Positions 52,977 through 64,000 of a stretch of DNA of 64,000 bases are shown one piece after another; position 1 is the stretch's first letter, and every line of letters starts with the position of its first letter. The translations under genes were made by a program, and so were the position numbers. The stretch covers positions 54,804,990 through 54,868,989 of the forward strand of contig OY759262.1 in the NCBI GenBank assembly GCA_963662155.1, in the 5' to 3' direction. Source of the DNA: Lamellibrachia columna. Taxonomy: Eukaryota; Annelida; Polychaeta; Sabellida; Siboglinidae. The notes below the pieces were generated by a model. The model searched no databases and had not been told where the DNA came from. It was given only the letters and a program-made list of their open reading frames with translations.

Positions 52977-54472
52977 CAGGCCTGGGTTAATGTCGATTGT
53001 TAATTGTAAATTTGTTAATTGAATTAACTCAATTAAGGTAATTAAATTAAATTAATTAATTAATTTTACCAGAAAGGATAGCTTAATTGAATTTATTTAA
53101 TTAACTTCAACAATGGGTTTAATTTTATTTTATTTTATTTAAAAATTCCCAATTAAATCTCAATTTAGTGCTCATTCAACAGTTGGTATTACTGGATATA
53201 GTTCATACCATGTTATGTAGGATTTTGTCCAGAAAGCCTGCAGTTACTATTCCAGTCACTAGCCTGGCAGAGATCAGGTTCAGGCATGTGCGAATGGGAG
53301 GGAGAACATCACAGAGCACATAGACACTGCACCAACTGGGGTGGACTGGTCATTCAGGCACCTGTGAATTGGAGGAAAGCCTAGACAATGGAATGTCCTC
53401 TGGTAGGGTGAAAAGTTGATGACAAATGATGGCTTCTGCAAATCTCTGTCTAAAGTAAACATTTTAGGCTGGCAACGTGCAGCCAAGTGGACCTATGTAT
53501 AAGACACATACATCAAACTATGTTTCAACATTTGTCTGTACATATGTCTGTACATTTGTCTGTACATATGTCTGTACATTTGTCTGTACATATGCAAGTG
53601 TACATGACACTTGCAGAGAAAGGTAAAATAGCTTCAGTTTAGGATTTTTTAGAGTGCCAACTTGAATCAAAAGCTAGCTAGTTCTAGTGTGATGCATAAA
53701 GTTAGTGTATACATATTTTAAATGCTAGTGTATAAATGGACACCTAATGACTTAGTATTAAAACATTGCTTAAATAACAACTCGGTGCACATAAATTATG
53801 TATGTAGTTACCCGGTTTGGTTAATTTGGTGGTTGAATATAGGAGGAAATCCCACACCCTGCAAATCTTCAGCTACAACTTTAAATTTCTTTCAGAAAAA
53901 ATAAAAATTTTAACAATCATCTACAACTTTTAAAGTGTGATGAAATACTCCATGAACGTTTGTATATATTATATGATAAAATGTTTTTCCAACAAAGCTA
54001 CAAAACACATTTCTGTTATAAGTCAACAATAATGTTCAGATTTGTTTGATGATAATAATAATGTTCCTCAGATGTAATAAGTAAAGCAATTCCATCAATA
54101 TATATGAACACTGTACTATCATGACAGTAATGTTTACGAACCTACTTGTGATTTTAGAACTGTTATAAAATGTGTAGACAATAACGATTAACATATATTA
54201 TTTCAACAATGACTTATATCAAGTGCTTAAACTTACAAAAAAAAACAGTCACACATGAATGCAATCTGCATTTCTACCAAAACATAATTTTATTGTTAAT
54301 TGAATTAAAGTTGATTGTTAATTTTATTTTAATGAAGAATTTTGAAGGTTGATATTTAATTTAATTTAATTGTGTGAGGTTAATTTAATTTAATTGGGAA
54401 ATGTTAATTTAAGTTTAATTTAATTTAATTTAATTTAATTAATTAACTTTTAAAGTTTATTGCCCATGCCTG
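52977..54472. mobile_element. Non-autonomous hAT-like element, TTAA-rich subterminal regions
   Basis: Left end caggcctgggttaat and right end, reverse-complemented, caggcatgggcaataaac match the hAT-type CAG..TGGGCAA form. Both subterminal regions (53000-53170 and 54290-54460) are dense in taattaa/atttaatt words. The interior has no transposase. No 8-bp target duplication is obvious, so the edges are tentative. Confidence 0.5.
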
Positions 54473-54724
54473 GTTGGAAGTCATTACCTTGATTTAGTAT
54501 GGGACACCGGAGTGCTACTGAACCGTTTGTAAACTTCACGGCAACTCGGATAATATCTTCTATGTAGAATATCACATTTCTGGAATATAAAACCAAACCA
54601 AACAGTGTTGTTGGTTGCTGTGTCGTTATGCTGCATATGTTGCAGTGGCAGCAGTGGCAGCAGTGGCAGCAGTGCCAATGTCTGTTTTTATACTAAGTAT
54701 ATATACATATAAAACGCTAAAAAA

Positions 54725-55098
54725 TACAGACCTTCAAACGCCTGCGCAGAATCTTACACCTAAAATGGTCAGACAAGGTATCCAACACTACGCTATAGGA
54801 AAGGACCAAACAACTGCCAGTAAAAACGAAATAAAGAAGAGAAATGGAGGTGGATAGGACACACACTGAGGAAACCAGCAACAAACATCACACGACAAGC
54901 ACTTACGTGGAACTCCCGAGGGAAGAGAAAAAGAGGAAGGCGAAGAAATACTTGGCAGAGAGACACCGAAAACGAAAGAAAGAAGATGGGATACACCGGG
55001 AAAGAAATGGAGAAATAGACACAAACAGACAAGAGTGGAGGACCATGGTCGATGGCCTATGCTCCTAGCGAGCAAACAGGACAAAGTAAGTAAGTAAA
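54725..55098 (+). mobile_element. LINE 3' end with (agta)n tail
   Basis: The frame reads WRWIGHTLRKPATNITRQAL, RGKRKRGR, NTWQRDTENERKKMGYT and then, after a stop, WRTMVDGLCS. This is the standard C-terminus of RTE/Jockey-like LINEs. It ends in agtaagtaagta. Confidence 0.88.
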
Positions 55099-55099
55099 T

Positions 55100-56940
55100 T
55101 ATACTACACAATGAGATCAGCATTGTAGCGTACCGGACGAACCAGAAGATCAAGCGTTCGATACGTCATGGTGGTAATTTACCGACATGTTGCAGCTAAG
55201 ACAAGCATTATCTCACGAGACAGCTAAGACAAGCATTATCTCACGAGACAGAAGCTGCCCACTACATATTGTTACTTACGATAAATCCAGCCGTTCATGT
55301 CTCGCACCCGCTTAATGCTGATACTTGTGGCCAATACGCCAGAGAAGCGATGTAATTCGCGTGGAGTTTACAACCATATCGTGGCCTATTGAGTTTCGAA
55401 CAGGACAATTGTACACACACCGGACTGGCGCCAAATCTGATTAAATCACTGTCGCCGCTGTCACCTTAGCAGACTGGTCCTCGAAAGGACTTATATGACT
55501 GGCGTAGTGGCACCACTGTTGTGTTTCGGGGTACTTTGTAATCAGAGCAGGTTATAACTGATTAAGCCCTTTGCACAGGCGCCGTATCGATTCACTATAT
55601 TCAACGAGCTGTGGCGTTAGCCGTTGTGTGTATTTATACGTTCGAACGTGCTTACAACAATTAACAGGACGAGATCTTGATAGAGACCGTATAGTGATTG
55701 ATATACACGTCATTAGTGTTGTGTTTATTTCTCACGTAATCATCTCTATGTGTGTCAGCCAACCGTGTTTTCTTGGACATGTAACGACAAATATTCCACA
55801 GTGTTCTTTACAGAAACAGAAATCAGAAATCAAACTCTCGTATGCAGAAGTTCAGAAGATTGTTCGTTATTGGCGTCAACTATATATCCACGCTCTATGT
55901 GAGCAGTCTCGTGAGTCGTCCGAAGGAAACTTACAAGGCCTCACAATATCATACAACAAGCGTGCCATCGTAGCATATCTGCCCCCTCGTTACACCTACA
56001 CATTACACTTCAACATTGTACCATTGCACATCAGCATTACACTCTTGTCAGCGTAGCTACAAGATCACCCTTCCATATAGTTGATTCCCAGTGTTAATGT
56101 ATGTCAAAATGCAAATGTTTACCTGCACACCAAACCCATCCCACATCTACGCCAACGCGTACTCGATCGCTTCAAACATAGCCAACTATCGCACATGACA
56201 TACTAATATATACTGAACGCATGCGTTTGTGTACTATATAACGTGGGCATTAATGATATATTTGTCACTGTAGTTAGTCCGTCACGGTAACGTCATAGCG
56301 ACCCCTGCCCTTCTATTTGCATGTTGCACGCAGATTTGTCTGGGAGAAGTGGAGAAGTAAGTGGCCCCTACCTTGTGGTGAGCCGTTCCTTGGTATGTCA
56401 GCCTGTAGCACCGCGGGCAGCACCAGCAGCCTTGTTACACCAACAGCCGTGTTACACCAACAACAGTGTAACAACAGCTGTGTTACAGTGTAACTGAATT
56501 GTTGCCACTGTTCTGCTTGTGTTGGACACAGTGTCGACTCGTATTCAGGCCGCCTACGACGCGTTAAACGGTGGCCTTCGTGTAGTAAGATTGTGGTGAC
56601 GTGTTTAGACACATACGGTCGAAGGTGAATAACTAACTGCTAGTGGTTGTTAGTGTTGATACACACTCCTCTGAGTTCAAGTAATATCGTCAGATAATAT
56701 ACAGATTCGACAGACATATAAAAATACCCTAAAACGGTTATTAAAAGTGTAATAACATCGCATGTCGCCTCATGCATATGCCCAGTTGAATGGCAGACTG
56801 ACACTGACATTGTCGAGTCCAACTACAACTGTAGAGCCTCGCACTTCGAAGGAGATCAACGCACTGCGGTCACACATGAGCCAATAATGTCGGCTCATTC
56901 ATTCAGCGTCGAATCAATAAGAACGCAAAATCTCTGAAGC
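55100..56940. other. Intergenic stretch, no gene recognised
   Basis: A 161-codon plus-strand frame (55571-56056) starts at TTG and has no splice context, composition or motif of a gene. A 29-bp direct repeat (gacagctaagacaagcat) lies at 55190-55250. Confidence 0.4.
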
Positions 56941-56944
56941 GTGA

Positions 56945-58555
56945 CCACAACTGAAGCACCGAGGACCACCGTTCAACTGAAGCACCGAGGACCGCCGTTC
57001 AACTGAAGCACCGAGGACCGCCGTTCAACTGAAGCACCGAGAACCACCGTTCAACTGAAGCACCGAGGACCGCCGTTCAACTGAAGCACCGAGGACCGCC
57101 GTTCAACTGAAGCGCCGAGGACCACCGTTCAACTGAAGCACCGAGGACCACCGTTCAACTGAAGCGCCGAGGACCGCCGTTCAACTGAAGCACCGAGGAC
57201 CACCGTTCAACTGAAGCACCGAGGACCGCCGTTCAACTGAAGCACCGAGGACCACCGTTCAACTGAAGCACCGAGGACCACCGTTCAACTGAAGCACCGA
57301 GGACCACCATTCAACTGAAGCGCCGAGGACCGCCGTTCAACTGAAGCACCGAGGACCACCGTTCAACTGAAGCACCGAGGACCGCCGTTCAACTGAAGCA
57401 CCGAGGACCACCGTTCAACTGAAGCACCGAGGACCACCGTTCAACTGAAGCACCGAGGACCACCATTCAACTGAAGCACCGAGGACCACCGTTCAACTGA
57501 AGCACAGAGGACCACCGTTCAACTGAAGCACAGAGGACCGCCGTTCAACTGAAGCACCGAGGACCACCGTTCGACTGAAGCACAGAGGACCGCCGTTCAA
57601 CTGAAGCACAGAGGACCGCCGTTCAACTGAAGCACCGAGGACCACCGTTCAACTGAAGCACAGAGGACCACCGTTCAACTGAAGCACAGAGGACCACCGT
57701 TCAACTGAAGCACCGAGGACCACCATTCAACTGAAGCACCGAGGACCACCGTTCAACTGAAGCACAGAGGACCACCGTTCAACTGAAGCACAGAGGACCG
57801 CCGTTCAACTGAAGCACAGAGGACCACCGTTCAACTGAAGCACCGAGGACCACCGTTCAACTGAAGCGCCGAGGACCGCCGTTCAACTGAAGCACCGAGG
57901 ACCACCGTTCAACTGAAGCACCGAGGACCGCCGTTCAACTGAAGCACCGAGGACCGCCGTTCAACTGAAGCACCGAGGACCACCGTTCAACTGAAGCACC
58001 GATGACGGCCGTTCAACTGAAGCACCGAGGACCGCCGTTCAACTGAAGCACCGAGGACCATCGTTCAACTGAAGCACCGAGGACCGCCGTTCAACTGAAG
58101 CACCGAGGACCAACGTTCAACTGAAGCACCGAGGACCGCCGTTCAACTGAAGCACCGAGGACCGCCGTTCAACTGAAGCGCCGAGGACCACCGTTCAACT
58201 GAAGCACCGAGGACCACCGTTCAACTGAAGCGCCGAGGACCGCCGTTCAACTGAAGCACCGAGGACCACCGTTCAACTGAAGCACCGAGGACCGCCGTTC
58301 AACTGAAGCACCGAGGACCACCGTTCAACTGAAGCACCGAGGACCACCGTTCAACTGAAGCACCGAGGACCACCATTCAACTGAAGCGCCGAGGACCGCC
58401 GTTCAACTGAAGCACCGATGACCACCGTTCAACTGAAGCACAGAGGCCGCCGTTCAACTGAAGCACCGAGGACCGCCGTTCAACTGAAGCACAGAGGACC
58501 ACTGTTCAACTGAAGCACCGAGGACCACTGTTCAACTGAAGCACCGAGAGCCCTT
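56945..58555. repeat. 26-bp minisatellite, about 62 copies
   Basis: Unit of the form aactgaagcaccgaggacca plus ccgttc, with recurring variants (gcgccg, cacaga). A second-order pattern of variants (for example 57180-57320 and 58240-58390) suggests block duplication. Confidence 0.95.
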
Positions 58556-58837
58556 TGGCTGCAAAACAAATGATGTCTCACTGCCACTGAATATGAATAA
58601 ATAATAATTGTGATGTTGTATAACCGTAAGTATTAGTAATCATAGAAATCATGTGGACGAATGAACCTTTTTGAAGGAACATTGTGTGTATAAAACAAAA
58701 GCTGCATAGAGTTCATCGCCATCTGAAGAATTCTTAAAAAATCTTGCTTATCGAAGCGCAGACATTTTTAGCGCAATGCAAGTTTTCGTATTGTGTTGTA
58801 CTGTATAGAATCCTAACGAACTGTTAACCGCAGTGCA

Positions 58838-59560
58838 CACAACCACACACAACACAACCACACACAACACAACCACACACACAACCACACACAACACAAC
58901 CACACACAACACAACCACACACACAACCACACACAACACAACCACACACAACACAACCACACACACAACCACACACAACACAACCACACACAACACAACC
59001 ACACACAACACAACCACACACAACACAACCACACACAACACAACCACACACAACACAACCACACACAACACAACCACACACAACACAACCACACACAACA
59101 CAACCACACACAACACAATCACACACAACACAACCACACACAACACAACCACACACAACACAACCACACACAACACAACCACACACAACACAACCACACA
59201 CAACACAACCACACACACAACCACACACAACACAACCACACACAACACAACCACACACAACACAACCACACACAACACAACCACACACAACACAACCACA
59301 CACAACACAACCACACACAACACAACCACACACAACACAACCACACACAACACAACCACACACAACACAACCACACACACAACCACACACAACACAACCA
59401 CACACAACACAACCACACACACAACCACACACAACACAACCACACACAACACAACCACACACAACACAACCACACACAACACAACACAACCACACACACA
59501 ACACAACCACACACAACACAACCACACACAACACAACCACTAACAACACAACCACACACA
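58838..59560. repeat. 15-bp tandem repeat, about 48 copies
   Basis: Unit acacaacacaaccac with some 11-bp shortened units. Purely AC on one strand. The long Cys/Val and Thr/His frames are artefacts. Confidence 0.95.
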
Positions 59561-59681
59561 CCATTACATAAAGAAAATACAAATAAATGTAAAAAGAGAC
59601 CGCGAGATGATGCTTTCGTGTTTTTTCTTTCTGTCTTATGTTATTTGCCCATAGTCTCGTCATCAAATACTTGTGCTTGCA

Positions 59682-59682
<1 letters not shown>

Positions 59683-59777
<95 letters not shown>

Positions 59778-59779
59778 TA
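59683..59779. repeat. (TGCG)n microsatellite
   Basis: About 24 perfect copies of TGCG. A shorter tract of the same motif is at 60078-60112. Confidence 0.97.
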
Positions 59780-60078
59780 TGGTAGTGTCAGTTTAATTTA
59801 TGTTTATGATTATTGGTTAACATAATAAACGAAATAGTTACATTGAATTTCCGCTGCACAAATACCCGGACTGGACCCTAACAGAACACTTCCGGTCCAC
59901 TTCTACAGCGCTAAACTGTTTTCTAAATTATATCGAGGTCTAAAATAAATTTAACTGGTGGTACTTTTCGAAGTGCATCATATATCTGACTGCGCAGCTA
60001 ACGACATATGATGGCGCCACCTCACGGCATATGAGTATCCAGACTAACAGAAAACCAAACGCGCACCGTCGCCATGTG

Positions 60079-60113
<35 letters not shown>

Positions 60114-60498
60114 ATGCGCGCGTGTGTGCGCCTGTTAAATACAGAGTATATTAAGGCGTGTGCATAGTCAATCTTCAATATTTATCGAACAGATTCGAAA
60201 ACATGTCTTTCTCGTTCTCAGTCTCACCCTACGCGCGTAACAACGGTTTAATGTAATGTGATTATTTCACTGCCATTTCTTGGAAAACGTCCACCGCTGC
60301 TTTTATTATCTCCCAACTTTTCCAATGTGTTTTGTGAGACTCGTAGCGTAACTTGTGGATTTTGCACGTCATGACGCGAATATTACCTTGTCACTCGACA
60401 GCGGGCTGACAACCTGAGCTTTTATGATAATGCAGTATAATTCGGGGCAGTGAACGCAGCGTGTGTGTGTGTGCTATAAACTGTCCGAGTAAACGCCG
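59780..60498. other. 3' flank of the 60.5-61.7 kb gene
   Basis: Contains a minus-strand AATAAA (TTTATT at 60302-60307), about 190 bp past the stop codon, and the (TGCG)n tract at 60078. No other gene seen. Confidence 0.45.
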
Positions 60499-61722
60499 TC
60501 AGAAAGAAAATTCCGACCCTTCCGTAGCACTTGTTAAGCTCGACTCGGTTAGTTGCTCCGCGGGAACCTCTTTCATCGTCGACTCTGTGACCGCCGAGAG
60601 AGGTCGGGGGCAAGTGGCCTCGGACCCGGTGTTAAGGTTCGTAGCGCCCCCTGCCGGTAAGCTTAATGTTCGTTGTTTGAATGACATTTTCTTTCCGCCG
60701 TAGGATTGTCTCAGTGCCGTAGCTCTGGTGGGGTAGTAGAGGGTAATTGCCGCGCCCTCAACGGGTTTTCTCACGATGTATTTCTGCCTGATCACGTCAA
60801 TGCCGCTCACGGTGCTCATTACCCTATCCAGGTGGCGCTGCAGTTCTTTCTCCGTGCTCGTCACCAGGGGGCGCCTCACGGAATCAATGGCTTCCGGGTC
60901 CCCGGCCCAGCATTCGCGTAAGCTCAGCGAGTCGTCGAACTGAATGATGTGTCTTGGCTTGTGAACCTTCGAACTAATTGATTTGCTTCTGATGTCGTTC
61001 TCTTTTGCGCTCTGGATACGGCGGAAGACCTTATCGTGTTTACCGGTTTGGTTCCTCTCAGAATCGGCGGGAGCCGACCTGCGGCTGATCTTGTCGCGAC
61101 TTAGCGCGAACGAAGAGCACTGCTGCAGGTCGTCGTCCGGTGGCGCCCTCTGTTTGAAATACCGTGCACTACTGACAGTGCGCGCGAACGAACACTGCCG
61201 CTGCTGGTCATCGCCTCGTGGTGCCCCCTGTTCACGATGCTGTGCACTACTTCTCGGGGTTGGTTTCTGCGACAGGTCTTCGGCCTCTCCCTTGCCCGTC
61301 TCCGCGGAGACAGACTCCGGCGCCGCGGCAGTCTCGTCCAACTCCAACACCTCCCGTAGCAGCCGACAATCCAGTTCAGTGGTCAGCGTGTTCTTCCGCT
61401 CGTGAACCAGCTTCCATCTCGCCTGCGCGTTTCGCTGAACTTGATCCACCCCTTTCCGTTGGCCATTTTCCCATTTCTGCCTTTCGTTTCCACCCACTGA
61501 CGTCACGAGAGGAACCACCGAACGCATAGTGTATTTCATGAGCTTCTCTTTGTATTTGCGCATCTCTCTCTCGAGCGGTCCGTTCCGAAACTCGGCTCGC
61601 TGTCGTTCCAGCGATCGCAAAACTCTCTCCCGTTCCACATCGGAGCATCTCAGTTTTCTCAACAGTTCCATGCGGGCAGTCTTGCCGTGCGTCACTACGT
61701 CATTGATATGAATCGGAGACAT
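60499..61722 (-). CDS. Intronless orphan gene, 407 aa
   Basis: A single ATG-initiated frame of 407 codons in GC-rich DNA with strong third-position bias, ending in TGA at 60499-60501. Residues 15-65 form a charged helix (MELLRKLRCSDVERERVLRS, YKEKLMKYTMRS), likely coiled coil. The middle (about 145-260) is low complexity, Ser/Arg/Gln-rich. A second ordered-looking block lies at about 270-350 (SLRECWAGDPEAIDSV, LVTSTEKELQRHLDRVM, YIVRKPVEGAAITLYYPTRA). The tail is Ser/Thr/Glu-rich. No signal peptide or membrane segment is visible. I do not recognise the family. Divergent from the gene at 62888, 1.17 kb away. Several CTCF-like words lie in its coding sequence. Confidence 0.75.
   Translation of the reverse strand: MSPIHINDVVTHGKTARMELLRKLRCSDVERERVLRSLERQRAEFRNGPLEREMRKYKEKLMKYTMRSVVPLVTSVGGNERQKWENGQRKGVDQVQRNAQARWKLVHERKNTLTTELDCRLLREVLELDETAAAPESVSAETGKGEAEDLSQKPTPRSSAQHREQGAPRGDDQQRQCSFARTVSSARYFKQRAPPDDDLQQCSSFALSRDKISRRSAPADSERNQTGKHDKVFRRIQSAKENDIRSKSISSKVHKPRHIIQFDDSLSLRECWAGDPEAIDSVRRPLVTSTEKELQRHLDRVMSTVSGIDVIRQKYIVRKPVEGAAITLYYPTRATALRQSYGGKKMSFKQRTLSLPAGGATNLNTGSEATCPRPLSAVTESTMKEVPAEQLTESSLTSATEGSEFSF
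60643..61234. promoter_or_regulatory. Cluster of five CTCF-like core motifs
   Basis: agcgccccctgccgg (60643-60657), ccaggtggcgctg (60828), tcaccagggggcgcc (about 60861-60875), tggcgccctctgt (61141) and ggtgccccctgttc (61220) all fit the AGRKGGCRS core on one strand or the other. They lie within coding sequence, so codon constraint or chance is possible. Confidence 0.35.
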
Positions 61723-62361
61723 GTCGTTTTTTCTTCTAAATCGTTCACTTGTCGGCGATATTGAATGGCCTTATCTTTAGAGCGATTTGCTTACGAATTC
61801 GACGGAGGCGCGTACTAACTGTGACGTCACACACTACGACATGAGTACGTAGCTGAAGGTCATGAATAGTGTCACGCGTCGCTATTATTTCTCGAAAATG
61901 TGCAGTTTTCATGTCTTGTCGTGACGCTACAGCGTGTTCATATAACGTGTTCATATAACGTGTTCATATAACGACTATTAATTAATTATATTTGATGTTT
62001 CGTAGCAACCAAACTCCGTTGTAGAATAGCGTGGAACGTAATGCCTCGTTATGGGGCATAACATCAATACATATGTAATGCAATATATACTATAGGCTAT
62101 ATACATCTCTATGATCACATTCACCCCGCCCGACACTCCCCAACAGCTAGGGTAAAGCAATAAATAAAGGCTAGGATTAGTAACAAATAAAGGTTAGGGT
62201 AAGTAATAAATCAAAACTATGGGAAATCGTAGATGATGAACACATTTAAAAAGAGTGAATGAAGTTCAGAAAACCTGTTTAAAAAAGATAGTTAGTTGTT
62301 TCGCTTGTCAAGCTTTTGTACATATATGACAGTTGGTGGAGTCGCCTGTAGTGCAATAATA
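61723..62361. promoter_or_regulatory. Shared intergenic region between two divergent intronless genes
   Basis: The 1,165-bp gap 61723-62887 separates the start codons. It includes a triplicated tataacgtgttca word at 61937-61975 and the CGCA tract after 62362. It may hold a bidirectional promoter; no core element is clear. Confidence 0.3.
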
Positions 62362-62433
<72 letters not shown>

Positions 62434-62457
62434 CGAACGAACGTACGCACACATACA

Positions 62458-62505
<48 letters not shown>

Positions 62506-62508
62506 CAC
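62362..62508. repeat. (CGCA)n microsatellite with a central interruption
   Basis: Two acgc tracts separated by an impure block around cgaacgaacgtacgcacac. Confidence 0.95.
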
Positions 62509-62887
62509 ACCATAATGATTAATCTGTATCCGATGATCGTTAACGTGAAGGTTAAACGGTAAACACAATTCAATGGTGATTAGTAACCTGAGTTACCGGT
62601 TATTCCACCCAGGACGTGTGCTATTGTCAGTCAATACAGACTACAAACCTTGTTCGTGACCTGGCCGCCCATGTGCCATTAATTAGTCGAGAATGCCTGG
62701 AATCACCGCCGACAAGGCGAACACGCACCAGTGATTACTTTATTAATTATATTTGAAAAATTATTGATTATTCAAGGGCGATCGTGCAACAGTAAGCGCG
62801 ATCAATGAATCGCTGAATGTCAAGTTAAAGGCGGTTTAAGGCATCTTAATTGCATCATGCATAAGACTACTAGATGAGATTTCGCTT

Positions 62888-63751
62888 ATGCGGCCAGACG
62901 TGAAGGCGATATGTCGCGGGCAGCTGATGTCTTCTGACGGAATGGCGGACGACTGCAACACCGAAGACGAATGTTACAAGACAGACGACCTGATATTCAA
63001 CAAGAGCGGCCACTTGTGTCACGACTCGAGGTTCGGCGACATCTTCACTGAGATCAACGCGAAGGAGCAATGGCGCACGAAAGAGAAGAACGCACTGGAG
63101 GCGAAGTCGCTTGCGTACAAGTCTCGCGTGATGCGTCGCGCAAAGGACGTCACGTGCAACGCCTACGACCACGAGATAATGATGCTGCGACGGAACCTGT
63201 GCGACATCCGGTCGACAACGAGTCACCTCGCGCCGACCTCCTCCCGCGGCCGGAGTGAGTCGGTCGATAGGGCGAAACGGACACTGCTGGCGCCACCTAT
63301 CGATGCAAACCCGCGGCGTCCCATCGGTTTGCCTCCTGTGATGTCACCGTCGCATGGTATGGTCGACACGTTCGCGTGGAAACACTTGGCGCCGTTGCCC
63401 AAGTCCATCCGGGTGGAACTTCCGGACATGAACGGGTGCAACACCGGCGCCGCAGCACATAGTTTCCCGAACCCGAACAAACGGCTACCGTCGATAGCGA
63501 CAGCAAAAAGCGAGCCGAATGTCAAGACGTCGACGATGAAAAACATGTCACGGAATAGGAACATTGTCCTGTCTCTGGAGCGACTCTACCGACGTCGAGA
63601 AAACTGGCAGAACTACGACGACACGGCCGCTCGCAGGCGACGGTTGCCGAAGGCGACGCCGTCAGATCGCGAGCTCACTCGGGCCAAGTTCATCCTGCAG
63701 TCGAACGAGCACACCCGCAAACTGATGACCACTCCGTTGCCTAAACGCTGA
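62888..63751 (+). CDS. Intronless orphan gene, 287 aa
   Basis: A single frame from ATG 62888 to TGA 63749-63751; an in-frame TAA lies about 50 nt upstream, so the 5' end is closed. A later start (ATGGCG at 62941) has the better context. Biased third positions support coding. The N-terminal third is acidic and Cys-containing (DDCNTEDECYKTDDLIF), then a charged helix (NAKEQWRTKEKNALEAKSLA, SRVMRRAKDV). The middle is Pro/Ser-rich (RPIGLPPVMSPSHGM). The C-terminus is basic (LERLYRRRENWQNYDD, RELTRAKFILQSNEHTRKLM). There is no signal peptide or membrane segment. Family not recognised. Confidence 0.72.
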   Translation: MRPDVKAICRGQLMSSDGMADDCNTEDECYKTDDLIFNKSGHLCHDSRFGDIFTEINAKEQWRTKEKNALEAKSLAYKSRVMRRAKDVTCNAYDHEIMMLRRNLCDIRSTTSHLAPTSSRGRSESVDRAKRTLLAPPIDANPRRPIGLPPVMSPSHGMVDTFAWKHLAPLPKSIRVELPDMNGCNTGAAAHSFPNPNKRLPSIATAKSEPNVKTSTMKNMSRNRNIVLSLERLYRRRENWQNYDDTAARRRRLPKATPSDRELTRAKFILQSNEHTRKLMTTPLPKR

Positions 63752-64000
63752 CAGGCTCCGGTGAGCAGCGCATGACGGGTTCAGGTCCGTCCTCATGGTT
63801 TTGAAAAAAGGGTTCGGGCGTACACAATCAGCCGGGAATTTTTGGGATGATTTCTGTGTTACCGTTACAACATATTCTCTTAAAATGGGATCGTCCCCGA
63901 CCCCCGAGGATGGGCAAAGGGTTTGACCACAGTTACGCTTCTGCAAATGTATCGCTGCGAACGCAGTGCTTACACACTGCGAGGTAGACAATTGCAGTGA
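63752..64000. other. 3' flank, nothing recognised
   Basis: Non-coding to the window edge. No polyadenylation signal seen. Confidence 0.4.

Noticed and set aside
55571..56056. 161-codon plus-strand frame
   Set aside because: Starts at TTG, has AT-rich codon use, and no splice or homology support.
58748..59666. Cys-Val-Val-Leu frames up to 280 codons
   Set aside because: Translations of the AC-only 15-bp repeat.
60422..60703. Plus-strand frames antisense to the 407-aa gene
   Set aside because: Shadows of the minus-strand coding frame; no independent features.
62279..62573. Arg-Ala-Cys-Val and Thr-His-Ala frames
   Set aside because: (CGCA)n translation.

Overview
This is eukaryotic (animal) genomic DNA. 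It has spliced genes with GT/GC-AG introns, degenerate LINE and hAT copies, and an extreme load of minisatellites and microsatellites. A cephalochordate (amphioxus, Branchiostoma-like) is my best guess. The grounds are deuterostome-like SLC25A21 and LRRC74A genes, CR1/RTE-type LINE scraps, and minisatellites that straddle exon-intron boundaries, a habit I recall being reported for amphioxus Adh ('mirages'). The species call is inference. Most long open frames here are artefacts of tandem repeats whose unit is a multiple of 3 bp. The real genes had to be assembled exon by exon; all exon joins below were checked for phase and splice dinucleotides by eye.

Layout. 1-2.8 kb: a possible last exon of an upstream gene, AT-rich DNA and a 53-bp minisatellite. 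2.8-10.15 kb (+): a complete 8-exon SLC25A21 (mitochondrial 2-oxodicarboxylate carrier, 309 aa), with LINE fragments and minisatellites in its introns. 10.15-13.0 kb: convergent intergenic DNA with four tandem arrays. 13.0-28.1 kb (-): a complete 15-exon LRRC74A-like gene (699 aa), with a different tandem array in most introns. 28.57-28.76 kb (+): one well-bounded exon of an unknown gene. 28.9-31.65 kb: a decayed ZBED5-type hAT transposon. 31.6-39.04 kb: a satellite of about 85 copies of an 87-bp unit that starts inside the transposase 3' end. 39.4-39.9 kb: fold-back repeats carrying a CTCF-like core. 42.1-52.8 kb (-): a 4-exon gene of unknown family (475 aa). 52.98-54.47 kb: a TTAA-rich non-autonomous element. 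56.9-59.8 kb: three simple arrays. 60.5-61.7 kb (-) and 62.9-63.75 kb (+): two divergent intronless orphan genes.

How it fits together. There is no operon-like system; these are independent animal genes. The common theme is tandem duplication at splice junctions. In SLC25A21 the exon-4 acceptor and the exon-6 donor are multiplied. In LRRC74A the exon-11 donor is multiplied and a repeat at the start of exon 2 is translated. A GC donor in LRRC74A abuts a hexanucleotide array. In the unknown 42-53 kb gene the stop codon lies inside a minisatellite. The second theme is the birth of a satellite from a transposase 3' end. SLC25A21 is a bystander gene of the deuterostome pharyngeal (Pax1/9-Nkx2) cluster, so its introns may hold regulatory DNA.
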